A DNA stretch of 64,000 bases. Origin: Hemerocallis citrina (lineage: Eukaryota; Streptophyta; Magnoliopsida; Asparagales; Asphodelaceae). Both the position numbers and the translations under genes were made by a program. The notes under the pieces were generated by a model. It made no database searches, was not told the origin of the DNA, and saw only the letters and a list, made by a program, of their open reading frames with translations. Numbering within the stretch: the stretch's first letter is position 1; each line of letters starts with the position of its first letter. Shown piece by piece: positions 43,605-54,776 of the stretch. The stretch lies in NCBI GenBank assembly GCA_017893485.1, contig CM030368.1, forward strand, positions 172,824,004-172,888,003, written 5' to 3'.

Positions 43605-46600
43605 TCAAGAAAAGAGCTCAGGATGGTCCTTCAACATCCTCTCCTCAGATTCCCAAGTAGCCTCTTCCACCAACTGGTTTCTCCAGACTACTTTGACCAT
43701 CAGTATCGTCTTATTTCTCAAGACTTTCTCCCGACGATTCACAATCTCAACTGGGAGCTCAATGTAACTCAGATCCAATTGCAAACCTTCCGGCACTTCG
43801 GGCAAATGATGACTCGGATCTGGAATGTAACCTCTCAGCATAGACACATGAAAGATATTGTGCACCTGAGACAACTCTTCCGGTAGCTCCAGCTGGTAAG
43901 CAGTTTTCCCGATCCTTTTCAATATCTTATACGGGACTATGAACCTCGGGGCAAACTTTCTGCCTTTGCCAAATCGGATCACACATTTACTGGGCGATAC
44001 CTTCAGAAAGACAAAGTCACTTTCCTCAAACTCAAGGTCCCTCATTCGGTTGTCTGCATAGCTCTTCTGCCTACTCTGAGCATCCACCAACCTCTTCCTG
44101 ATCAGATCAATCTTTTCAGAGATCTGCTGCACAATCCCAGGCCTAAACATCTGTCACTCCCCCACTTCAAACAAACAAATAGGTGTTCTATATTTTTCTG
44201 CCATACAAAGCTTCGTATGGTGCCATCTCAATACTAGTCTGAAAACTGTTATTGTAGGCAAACTCCACTAAAGCTAGATGCCTTTCCCAACTGCCTCCAA
44301 AGTCTAGCACACAACACCGAAGCATATCCTCAAGAATACGGTTGACTCTCTCGGTCTGCCCATCGGTTTGAGGATGAAAAGGGGTGCTGAAATCCATCTA
44401 AACCGCGCATCTCGATCAGACACAATAGTTAACGGAACCCCATGAAGCCTGTCAATCTCCCCAACATACAACTCAGCTAATTTGTCCATCGACGCAGTGA
44501 GTTTCATCGCCAAGAAGTGAGCGGACTTGGTTAGTCGATCGACTATGACCCAAATCGCATCATTGCCCTTCGAACTCTTGGGCAAACCCGTGATGAAATC
44601 CATACTGATGTTATCCCACTTCCACTCCGGAATAGGTAACAGTTGCAATAGACCTCCGGGTTTCTGATTCTCGGCTTTGACTTGCTGACAAATCTCACAC
44701 CTCGCCACAAATTCAGCCACATCCCGCTTCAAACCCGACCACCAGAAATGCTGTTTAATGTCCTTGTACATCTTAGTACTCTCAGGATGTACTGACAAAA
44801 GAGTAGCATGCGCCTCCTGAAGAATATTTTCTTTCAAGTCCGATTGATCCGAAACACACAGTCTCTCTCCAAACCACAGCACTTCATCCCTAATTTGAAA
44901 TTCGGGCAACTTGCCTGCACTAACCTGCTCCTTCATCTTCTAAACATCAGCATCTACCTTCTGACTTGCAATAATCCTTTCATTCAGTATAGGCTAAAGC
45001 GTCAACTGAACTAAGGATGCCCCCAAGCCTTGCAAAACAACTTCAATACCAGCCCAATCCAATTCCTCTGCCAGATGCTTCTGAGTCGTAATCAAACTGG
45101 CCAAACTGCTCTTGTGGCTAAGTGCATCAGCAACAACATTAGCCTTCCCAGGATGATACTTAATCTCGGGACGCATGTCCTCAAGCACTTCCAACCATCT
45201 CCGCTGCCTCAGATTCAGATCCCTCTGCTGATAGATGTATTTCAAGCTCTTGTAGTCCGTGTACACGTTCAATTTCTCACCGTACACATAGTATCTCTAT
45301 TGCTTTAAGGCGAAGATAATCGTAGCCAACTCCAGATCATGATTCGGATAATTCTTCTCATGTGGTCGTAGTTGCCTCGACCCATAAGCGATCACTTTTC
45401 CTTTTTGCATTAAGACACAACCAAGCCCACGATATGAAGCATCGTTGTAGACATCATAATCAACACCTGCTTTAGGCAACGCCAGAATTGGTGCGGTAGT
45501 CAGCTTCTCTTTCAACTCCTGAAAGCTGGCCTCGCACTGCTCGGTCCACTTGAAACTTACATTCTTCTTGGTCAAACCAGTGAGCGGCACGGCTAACTGA
45601 GCATAGCCCTGAATGAATCTCTTGTAGTATCCCGTCAATCAAGGAAACTCCTGATTTCCTTCACTGTAGTAGGCCTTGTCCAATCTCTCACTGCCTCTAT
45701 CTTCTGAGGATCAGTTGCCACTCCCTCCTTAGAAAGGATGTGACCTAGGAATGCCACTTTAGATTTCTAGAAATCACACTTGGATAACCTGGCATACAAC
45801 TCCTGCTCTTCCAAATTCTTTAAAACTGCTGCCAGATGCTCTGTGTGCTCCTCCTCCGATTTGGAGTACACAAGAATATCGTCGATGAACACCACGACGA
45901 AAAAATCAATGAACGACTTCAGAACATTGTTCATCATGTCCATAAAGATTGCAGGTGCATTCGTCACTCTAGATGGCATATATAACTAAGAATTCGTAAT
46001 GCCCATGTCGAGTTCTAAATGCAGTCTTATGTACATCTTTAGCTTTCACTCGAACTTGATGGTATCCTGATCGAAGATCTACTTTGGAGAAAATAGCTGA
46101 TCCTTGTAGACGATCGAACAAGTCATCAATTCAGGTAATATGATACTTATTCTGAACAGTGACCTTATTCAGCTCTCAGTAATCGATACACATTCTCATC
46201 GATCCGTTCTTCTTATTTACCAACAACATCGGTGATTCCCAAGGTGACGCACTCGGTTGAATAAAGCCTTTCTCCAATAGTTCCTCAATCTGCCGTTTCA
46301 CTTCATTCTGCTCTACCGGAGCCATCCTATACAGTGCCTTAGAAATGGGTGCACTCTCTGGTTGAATAGTGATGCTGAACTCTACATCACGTTGCGGAGG
46401 TAACCCAGGCAAATCATCCAAGAACACAATCGGATAGTCCCGAACCACAGGAATCTCCTGCACTTCCACAGGAATTTCCTTCTTGCAGATAGTAGCCACC
46501 AAATCTGAACATCTCCTCTTCCCTTGGAAAGTGACTTCAGGACCACCTGGAGCCTTCACTGTTACTTCCTTGGTCTTGCACTCAATGTTCACACTATACA

Positions 46601-46930
46601 CCGACATTCAATCAATGCCAATGATAACATCGACTCCCAAGATAGTCAGCTCGATCAGATCAATCCCGAAAATTATGTTCCCAATCTCGATCTCGCAGTC
46701 CTCATAGTACCGATCAGTGGTTAAAGTCTCCCCTGATGGAGTAGCTACTGCTAAGACCTTGCCTGGAAAGACTTTCGGTTCGAATCCCAAGACTTTAGCA
46801 AATTTATGTGATATAAAGGTATGAGAGGATCCAGTGTCGAACAAAACAACAGCTTTCTTTCCATTCAAATAAAGTTCTCCTATTACATAACACACACTCG
46901 TTACATAACAGTTCACTATATAAAGCGAGA
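43605..46930 (-). pseudogene. element C pol, broken
   Basis: On the minus strand: protease with an intact 'VLFDTGSSHTFISHKF' (about 46848-46800); the stretch before RT 'IPVVRDYPIVFLDDLPGL' (about 46450-46400); RT finger and palm with stops near 46175 and 46135; a frameshifted palm keeping '[13 protein letters not shown]' near 45890; RNase H ('[17 protein letters not shown]', '[12 protein letters not shown]'); integrase ('[21 protein letters not shown]', 'MDFITGLPKSSKGND', 'IVSDRDARF'). About 15 residues are missing between 'SDRDARF' and 'MDFSTPFHPQTDGQTERVN' (near 44397), which shortens the spacing of the catalytic triad. The chromodomain-like end ('VVWRNQLVEEATWESEERM') stops at 43605. Confidence 0.92.
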
Positions 46931-46950
46931 AAAATAACAACAGAAAACTT

Positions 46951-47961
46951 CTAAACATTTGCCCTCGTACCAGTGATGACATGATCCACTTCATCAGCAT
47001 CAACTTCAGTCAAGGCAAATACTCATCCTTGCTGGTACGGCTTCTTCCCAACTTGCTGCGTTGGTCCATAACGGACGACATCTCGCAACTTTGGGCAATG
47101 AGACTTGTAGTGCCATGTTTCTCCACAGTTGAAACAAGTCACCACTGGAGGTCTCACAAAACCATTTCCGGGTCTTCCAGCCACGTTAATAGCGTTTGCC
47201 CCTGTCGGTTTGAACTATTGAGTGGGAGGTTATCCCCTGAAATTGCCAGAAACTGCGGGCCTCTTCCCAACATGCCAGTTGTTCCTCCTGCTCTGAACAA
47301 TATGGAACTGCTCCATATCCGCCTCAGTAGCTGCAACTCGTTTGACCAGCTTGTCAAACCTCCTGATACCGAGGGGTATCATCTTGGATCTCAGACTTGG
47401 CCTCAAACCATGCTCGAATTTCCGAGCCTTCTTCGCCGCATCCATCACTAATTTGGGTGCATACCTTGATAGCTGAGTGAATCTTGTCTCATACTCCCTA
47501 ACCGACATGCCACCCTGCTGCAGCGCCAGAAATTCCATGGCCTTCTTCTCCTGAACATCTGATGGAAAATAGTGACTGCGGAATTCGTCCAAGAATTCCT
47601 CCCAGCCAAGAACAACATTTCCCATCGTCCGCTTCATTGACTGCCACCAAACAGCTGTGTCCTTCTCGAACTGCAGTGCAGCCAACTTCACCTTGCTGGC
47701 CTCCGGAGTTTCCAAAACTTCGAAGATAGTCTCTACCTGCTGGGTCCAATTGTCAGCCACATCTGGGTCTGACTTCCCCTCAAACACTAGTGGTTTCATC
47801 CGCTTGAATGATTCCACGAGTTTGATTGCTGCAGGAACTGGATTTGCAAGCATCCTCCTCTGGTTCTGATTCATGGCAACGGCATTGAGTGTCTGATAGA
47901 CTCTCGCTAGCTCCATTTCCAAGTCAAGTCCTTCACCGCTTCTAGCTCTTCATCCAGCCAT
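46951..47961 (-). pseudogene. element C gag, broken
   Basis: ATG at 47961 ('MAG') is followed by an in-frame TGA; an open stretch runs 47922-47230 with 'LARVYQTLNAVAMNQNQ', 'EKDTAVWWQSMKRTMG', 'EEFLDEFRSHYFPSDVQ', 'MSVREYETRFTQLSRYAPK'. After a stop near 47230 a zinc knuckle follows ('CFNCGETWHYKSHC', about 47135-47095; Trp replaces the usual Gly) and the frame ends with TAG at 46951. Closest relative here is the B gag, which has the same order of phrases. Confidence 0.9.
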
Positions 47962-48106
47962 GTTCTGATGCAAGAGATCCATTAAATTCGAAGTAACAAA
48001 ACATGAATTTAAATCTGTTCCTTCATTTCATTGAATTCCAAACTTTATACATTCGAATTTAAAACATTTCTAATATCAAATGAAAGCAGTAAGAAGATAC
48101 AACATT

Positions 48107-48514
48107 CTAGTTCCTACGGTTCCTCTTGGCTTCTCGAAGCTCTTCCCGTAGTTCTGCCACTTCTTCCTTCAGTACATCGTACATATTTTTCCTCTTCTCG
48201 AGTTCCTAAACACGATGACTGAGAGTTGCAATGCTCTCCTTGCACTTCACATAATGAGGCTACAGTAGCTCGGCTCGCTCCCGCTGAGTCTCTACTTGCC
48301 CCTGAAGGGATGCAATGAGACCGCTCTGAACCGGCTCTTCCTCGTCCGAGGAATCATCAGATGAATCCAAAGGTGGAGTGATCTCTCTTGACTCAGGCCA
48401 TTCCTCTTCGAATTCTTCAGGATCTTTATCGTCTGAATCTTCTTGCCCAGGGTAGTAATCCTCCTCAACTATGTGCCAGTCGTCATCTCCAGCTGAGTCG
48501 AAGTAGTCCGCCAT
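48107..48514 (-). pseudogene. extra leader ORF of element C: acidic start, coiled-coil end
   Basis: Between the primer-binding site and gag, on the minus strand, 48514-48107 is one frame of 135 codons interrupted by two TAG codons (48260-48262 and about 48205). The first half is strongly acidic ('MADYFDSAGDDDWHIVEED', then 'DSDDKDPEEFEEEWPE', 'SSDDSSDEEE'). The second half is Lys/Glu/Arg-rich with Leu spacing of a coiled coil ('DVLKEEVAELREELREAK'). Element B has only 230 bp before its gag and no such ORF. It does not look like gag, and I do not recognise a family. Two stops only, both readable as Gln or Trp codons changed by a single transition, suggest it was once a protein. Confidence 0.6.
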
Positions 48515-48656
48515 CTTAGAGTAAGAAGAAGAAGAAGCATAAATCATAGAGCAACACAAATTTAAGTGACTTACATTTAAATCTCTAGACTCAACACACG
48601 CTCTATTGTCCACTCTAGGGTGTCGTTCCTTATAAATTTGTACTACTTGCAAGTGT

Positions 48657-48669
48657 GACTCTGATACCA
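48657..48669 (-). other. primer-binding site of element C
   Basis: TGGTATCAGAGTC on the minus strand, three bases inside the 5' LTR end at 48673. A tRNA-Met-type site with a change only near its end. Confidence 0.85.
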
Positions 48670-48672
48670 CTC

Positions 48673-51600
48673 TATAACACCCCGAATTTCAAATAAGACC
48701 GAATTCGAAATTTCACAGGATCTTTACACTTCACTTCGTACAATTTTACAAGAAATTTAAACTTTACTTCACATCAGAGTTACATTTACATTTACACTTG
48801 TACAGCAAAAGCAATTTTACAATAATTACAAGAATAAAATGTACAACACTTGAATAATTCTTTAAGCATCAATTCCTCCTTAGTCTTTTTCATGTACTTC
48901 ATCCTGCATAGAAACTATGGGCACGTCAGTTGCTTACAACCGACAAAATACTATACACGGCCATCCTCTCTATGCCGGAAATAGTATAACGATTCTCAAA
49001 TACTTAAACAATCACAAACTTGATCACAAACAAAGCTAAGGGGACTAGCCTATTGATGTCGTGTTGTGAATGTGCACATAGTCCTTAATGCAATTATTTA
49101 TTTTACATGACACTAATGCGCACTTGTTCAGAGTTTATGCAGCCCATACTACATAAGTCCGAGGGTGAGCCCTTAATCGTTCTTCATCTTATAGGGTTCA
49201 ATCCCTCGCCATGACTTAATCTACTACTATAACTATGGTAAGTATCCTAGGTGTTCTATGAGTTACGAGCCCACGTCGAGGCGCCCTGGAGAAAACACAA
49301 TGCACTGACACATGACTCATCATGCAGGCATCCTGTGGTGACTTCACCTCCTACCATAGACATGGCACCACCCGTAGTCACTAGACCATCCAATAAGCAT
49401 CGCCACCGGGACGGTACTCTGGAGCAGTATCCACGTCCTACTCATGACGCATTATGGGACATCCTGTGAATACTCTCATGCCGCCAATCCAATGGCCATC
49501 ATACTCATGTTTTTCTCTTACTTTCATCACATCTTCACTATGTATTTAATCCATAATTTAATAGAATCATGATCAAAATTAATCCCTTAGGATTAGCACT
49601 CCCACTATACCGGTCTTGTTCATTCATTTAACATGACCCAATCTTGGTCATTTCACTTCAAATATCATCTCAACATTTCTTTCATTGCCAGTATGAGGCT
49701 TAGCTACACCCTAGTTCTCAATTTCAACTCATAATCATAACATCGAGTTTTTCATACTCATAAAGTCTCCTTTAAATTAACACAATTCTCATTTCATGTT
49801 CATAGCATTTGTGTATTCATAATCATAAGATCTTTCATAACACATCATGACATTCAATTTCGATTTCATGTACAATCTCATGCATAAACAAAAAGAATTC
49901 ATTTTTCTAACTTGTCAAATTCAACAATTTATTTTTTTCTACATAATTCTCTTATTCTCATTTTAATCGATATTAATTTCATAATTCACATTTTCGATTC
50001 ATTCCACAATTCACACTTTCAATTTTCCCATTACAAAATCTCATTTTAAACTACTTTAAACAACTCATTTATTATTTTTTTCTTACCTAAAAGGCAATTT
50101 AATTTAATAATTAAAACAAGTCCTTTCTTGCAAAATAGTCTCAATTTTTCAATTCCATTACACCAAAAGTTGTAGAAAATTATCCCATGAACTCTACATA
50201 TGTTCAAAAATTTTCCTGTATTTTTTCTAAATTTTTATTTGGTTAAAAACACTTAAAAAAATTAAATTCCCAAAAAAATCAGTTTATAATCCAAAACCCC
50301 CACATCCGGATTCGAACCCACGACGCCAAGCCACATGGCGCTACAGTGTCCGCACTGTGGCGCCCCCGCTAACCACAAAGCCAGAGCCTCTAAGGCGACA
50401 AAGAGATGGATTATTATCCATAAGAATCGACTTTCGGGTACTCGGGATTTTTGAAAAAAAAAATAAAAGTAAAAGGCTCTCGCCCAGTATCGAAACCGAG
50501 ACCTCAGAGGTCAGCACATGGCTACAGTAAATGCCACCGCACACTTAACCACTTGGTCTAAGGGACCAGATTGCATCAAAATAAGTTGGGATGTTTTTGA
50601 TATAGTTCTCTGTTTTTTTTTTTTTTTGCATAATTCTCAAAACGTTTTTAGTTCTTTTTCTTCTCTTTTTGAATCAAAACTCTCCAGATTATAAACTATA
50701 TAAAATTACAGTAAGCCAGTATTTTTATAATCATTATTTGCCTTATAAAACATGCATTTTTGGTCCTATTTCATGTTCTACGTCCATAATTTCAACATTG
50801 AGAACAAATCACATTTCTACAAAATTAGACTCTAGATTTCCACAAAACTACTTTATTTCTTTGTTCTTCTACTTATTAACACCCTACAACATTTGTAGAA
50901 CACAAATTTTCCATCTTTCTACATTAGTGTTGCTTTAATTTAAAACAATCAACTTACAAGATGCATTTAATCAATTTTTCATCTCATGAACACAAATTTC
51001 TCAATAAAGTATATTTCAAAACATATAGCATGGCAACATGATAGATTTTAGCACATTCATTCACAATTTAATAACTAGCAATCAAATTGTCAAGCATTCT
51101 CTTAATTACCATCCTTTTTCTAAATAAGCAAACATGAGGCCAATTTCACTTAGTTTTCCCTTAGTAATTCTATCATCCATTCCTAGCATGCTATCTAGAT
51201 TAGAAGCATGAGAAACACCCACCTATTGGAGAAAAACGAAATGAAAAGCTCCTAGAATCTCCTAGAATGCACGAAAGTAGCCTTCTCCTCCTAGATTGTG
51301 TTGCCAACACGTCTCCTCCTTGTTCTTGATTGGAACCTGAGCCTCCCTTGATCCTTTGGTGAAATGGCCGGCCTCTACTTGAAGGGACACACACACAAAA
51401 TGCACACTCAATCTTTTACTCACTTTACTTCTCAATCTTTTCTCACTTTATTCTTTTTCTATCTTAATAATTTCTAGTGTACTAATGAGAAGAAACTAGG
51501 GGTATTTATACATTTTTGGGATGTGAATAGATGGCTAGGATTTAATCAAGGAGTTAGAGATCAAGGATAAAGATGAAATGGGAAGTTGTAGTAACTTCCA

Positions 51601-52074
51601 TGATCACATAACCACCCCTCAACACAACTCCACTCCCTCCATCTCTCCATGCCACAATCCGGCCACCCATGGGGTGTGCATTGCACACACTAGTGCATAC
51701 ACGTGCCTCATCTAGTATCCCCTCCTAATAAGTTGTACATTATAAATTAATTTATTGTTTACTAAAAGTGTCTACACTACAAGTTATAACAATTAAAAGG
51801 TTAATTAATTTGTGGGCTTCAAAATAGTGGGCGTTTAGACTCATGGGTTATTAATAAAACATTTAATTAATTAGAGTGGGCTTAAATTAGAAAAACAAGT
51901 TTAGGCTTTTAAGATAGGCTTTTTTTTTAAAATAAAGAGAAAGAAAGAAAAGTAATTGTTTGTTCATGTTATAAAAGAGATAATTTTTTATAAGAAAAAT
52001 ATGTACAAGAATTTGTACGTGCACAACACGTAAAATCAACAATTTCTCAATTAATAAAAGTTTAGGATATTACA
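48673..52074 (-). repeat. 5' LTR of element C (3402 bp)
   Basis: On the plus strand it runs TATAACACCCCG (the terminal G is changed to A) to TTAGGATATTACA. It is uninterrupted, so it shows the pre-insertion sites of D (CCATGACTTAATC, about 49210-49222) and of the hAT element (around 51330). The promoter TATA (TATAAATACC, minus strand) is at 51510-51501. Two tRNA-like modules lie at 50300-50395 and 50474-50575. Confidence 0.93.
50300..50575 (-). other. pair of tRNA-like modules in the C LTR (right copy)
   Basis: Minus strand. Module 1: A-box-like 'TGTGGTTAGCGGGGGC' near 50380-50365 and B-box-like 'GTGGGTTCGAATCCGG' at 50322-50307. Module 2: A-box-like 'CCAAGTGGTTAAGTG' near 50557-50543 and B-box-like 'CTCGGTTTCGATACTGGG' near 50503-50486. 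The module order, spacing and strand are the same as in the left LTR and in solo LTR E. Confidence 0.55.
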
Positions 52075-53978
52075 GCGTACGCCTTCGCCAAGTTCACGAC
52101 GAGGAACCCCTTCGCCTTCGCCATGGCCTGCCCCTCGGCCATCTGCGCTACCTCCAGCTTCGCCGCAGCCAGTGCGTCCGCCTTGTCTTTAGCCGCCTCC
52201 TCGGCAGCCTTGAGAAGCCGAGCGTTGTCAGCCTCCAACTTGGCGACCTCGGCTTCGAGGTGCCCCAACCTCGAGTTCTTCAACTCGGCCTCGAATCTCG
52301 CCTGCTCGAGCTCCTTGGCTATCCGGACCTTCTCTCCTCGAGCTTTATCCACCTCGAGCCTCAGCTCCTTTTCTTGCTCGGCCACCTTTTTCATCAGATG
52401 GCCGAAGTGGCAAGTGATCTGCGAAGAGTAAGACTTGGGTTGTTTAAAATATAAAAAAAATCAAGTGCTCAGCATGAGAGAACTCGGACTTCGAAGCTTA
52501 CCGACATCGCCGAGCGTGTGACATCATGAGCATCGTCCCCCATGCTACCCGCTTCCATGGCCGCCTCGTCCTTCGGCGTGGCAAGGTGCCGAACCGCCTG
52601 CATACACGCCTACAAGTCACCTAGGAACCCGTCTAGCTTAGAGACCTGCCAGTCCGGGACAAAGATCTTCTTGTGCTCCTCGGTTAGGAACACCTCCACT
52701 TCGGCCATTAGGGGCAGAGCCTCTCGCCCTAAGGCTGCCGATATTGGGAAGACCCTCGTATCAGTCGATGCCGAAGCTGCCGCTATGGCCAAAGGTTTCG
52801 AACCCGAGGGGGGTCGTCTCCCCAGCTGCTCTGCGGCAGTGCGATGGGCCTGTATCGCCTCCGAGGGGCCTTCGAGGAAACCCTCTTCCTCTTCTTCGGG
52901 GCCTTACTGCTCAGGACCCCACGCTACGTCAGCAAGTCATCGAAGTCCATTGATTGTGCAAAAAAGGGAGTTAGAAAAAAAATGGCCTACTTTTCTAGCA
53001 ACACGAAAGAAAAGGCTATCGCCGACCTCAAAAAAAACACACAAAGCAAAATCATACTAGGATTTATCGAGCTAAGACCCCTCCGGAAAAGCGCTTCCTC
53101 GAATAGATCCTTCCAATCGAACTACGGGCAATCGAGCAGCGTCCGAACCATATCCTCCTCCTCGGTGCTAAGAGTTGGGCTCTGCTTGACCTTCTTAGGG
53201 ACCGACTCTACCCAAGCTGTGGGGTTTCTCCATGGCCCTCAACATCGGATGAGGAAGTACTTATCCCTCCATTTCTTTATTGAGTCCGGACAACTGACCA
53301 GCCTCGTCCCGAACCACGAAGCCAGATAGAACCGGAATACGTCCTTATGCTGCTGGTGCATTCGGTACACAATTCTAAGCACACTCAACCTCCGCTCGAG
53401 ACTCGCTGCCTGAAAGTGGAGGAAGAATTGGTTTATCAGCCTCCATATGTTCGACATGTACGGAACGGGGCTGACGCGGAACCACCTCAACACAGCGGCA
53501 ACCAAGGGGTGGAGAGGGAGCCGAACTCCCGCCAAGAACGTGTCGACTGGCCAGAAGCACATGTCAACGGGCATTGGCGAGTTGGCCCTCACTCTTGGCC
53601 CTGGGAGCATTTGGTCAAACTCCCTTGGGATTTGGAAGCATACCCGAATCCTTACCAAGTCCTCCTCGGTAAGGATGGAGACCGTCTCGTCTGCTTCCGA
53701 CGTCTCTCTGGCCTCATTTTCCTCGAAGATTCGAGCCATCCCGTACATTATCCGCTCTGCCTAGTCCCCCGGAAGCTCTCGAACCCTTTGTAGTCCGGTC
53801 AGAACCCCAGGCATTCTCCCGAACTCTCCCATTCTCTGCTCCTCTTGGATCCTCGTCTCAACGATTACCGAAGCCTGCCCTACCACGGCTTTGCCCTTGT
53901 CGATTGGGGGACCTGACTAGAGGAAGCCTCAGGGGCAAAAAGAGGGGAGGTCTCCTTCCTCGAAGGATCGAAAGACAT
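52075..53978 (-). pseudogene. antisense gene of element A: PF04195-like protein with coiled coil and an intron
   Basis: Minus strand, opposite to gag-pol. ATG at 53978 ('MSFDPSRKETSPLFAPEAS'); a frameshift near 53885 and a stop near 53760 interrupt it. The open block 53748-53239 ('FQIPREFDQMLPGPRVRAN', 'FLAGVRLPLHPLVAAVLRW', 'NIWRLINQFFLHFQAAS') matches the 'putative gypsy type transposon' family (PF04195) as I know it. A second block (about 52920-52502) includes 'MAEVEVFLTEEHKKIFVPD' and ends 'SAMS'. There follows an 83-bp intron with GT-AG ends (52501-52419), then a coiled coil (52418-52080, 'KEADNARLLK'-type heptads). The protein continues beyond insertion C at 28318. Another intron around 53070-52935 is possible. 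Function of these proteins is unknown. Confidence 0.82.
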
Positions 53979-54140
53979 TCTCTAAAGGAAAATAAACTAA
54001 GTATGAAGTTACCTTGATTTGACAGCTACGGTAGGAAAACACACCAGAAGACAGTGAAAACCTGTTGGAAGCTTGCACAGAGTAAAAATCTCGCCTGAGT
54101 AAAAAACAAGAATAGTGAGAAAATGAGAGAGGGGGTGGAG

Positions 54141-54147
54141 ATTTATA
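54141..54147 (-). promoter_or_regulatory. TATA box of the antisense gene
   Basis: CTATAAATC on the minus strand in a pyrimidine-rich setting, about 165 bp upstream of the ATG at 53978 and directly downstream of the W-box/G-box array. Confidence 0.6.
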
Positions 54148-54229
54148 GAGATTGAGGTTGGCGGTACATCTACCAAGGTTAAGAGGCCCCCAACAATGCA
54201 AAGGCCTGGCCCATTTGGTGAAAAATGCC

Positions 54230-54776
54230 AAAAAATGCGTTGACTGGTCAACGCTCTTGGGGGCCCACTAGCCATGTGTCGCCCTCTCATTCGTCGACAG
54301 CAGCTCCGAAGTTGATTGCCACCGACCTCGAAACGCAAGAAAATGCGTTGACTGGTCAATGCTCTTGGGGGCCCACCAGCCACGTGTTGCCCTCTCATTT
54401 GTCGGCAGCAGCTCCGAAGTCAATTGCTACTAACGTCGAAACGCAAGAAAATGTGTTGACTGGTCAACGGTCCCAGGGGCCCACATGCCACGTGGAGCTC
54501 CCCTGGACCTCGCCAACCTCTCCGAAGTCGATTACCACCGACGTCGAAACGCAAGAAAATGTGTTGACTGGTCAACGATCTCTGGGGACCACATGCCACG
54601 TGGCACTCCCCTAGACCTCGGCAAGCTCTCCGAAGTCGATTGCCACCGACATCAAAATGCGAGAATAACCAGGGGTCCACATGCCACGTGGTGCTCTCTC
54701 AGTCTTCGGCAAGCTCTCCAAAGTCGATCGCCACTGATGTCAGAATGCAAGAATAGCCAGGGGCCCACATGCCACG
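54230..54776. promoter_or_regulatory. tandem W-box/G-box array upstream of the antisense gene
   Basis: The palindrome TTGACTGGTCAA (two facing W-box cores, TTGAC) stands at 54240, 54348, 54456 and 54564, exactly 108 bp apart. The G-box CACGTG stands at 54381, 54489 and 54597 (108 bp), then 54685 and 54773 (88 bp, where the W-box part of the unit is missing); a decayed copy CATGTG is at 54273. Each unit also has a 'CCGAAGTCGATTGCCACCGA'-type segment. The array resumes at 58054 after solo LTR E. W-boxes are bound by WRKY factors and CACGTG by bZIP/bHLH factors (established knowledge); use in this element is inference. Confidence 0.8.

Larger units (their letters stand above)
28319..52074 (-). 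mobile_element. Tekay/Del-type chromovirus C, split by element D and an hAT transposon
   Basis: A minus-strand element of about 11.9 kb once D and the hAT are removed. The perfect TSD GCGTA is at 28314-28318 and 52075-52079. In its own direction: 5' LTR 52074-48673, primer-binding site, an extra acidic ORF, gag, pol, polypurine tract, 3' LTR 43513-28319. The 3' LTR is 3382 bp without its insertions, against 3402 bp for the 5' LTR. Coding parts are broken by stops, shifts and a small deletion. Confidence 0.95.

Noticed and set aside
48260..48670. Longer start for the leader ORF of C, at 48670
   Set aside because: This would begin inside the primer-binding site and read through the leader. The ATG at 48514 gives the acidic protein directly, so that start was preferred.
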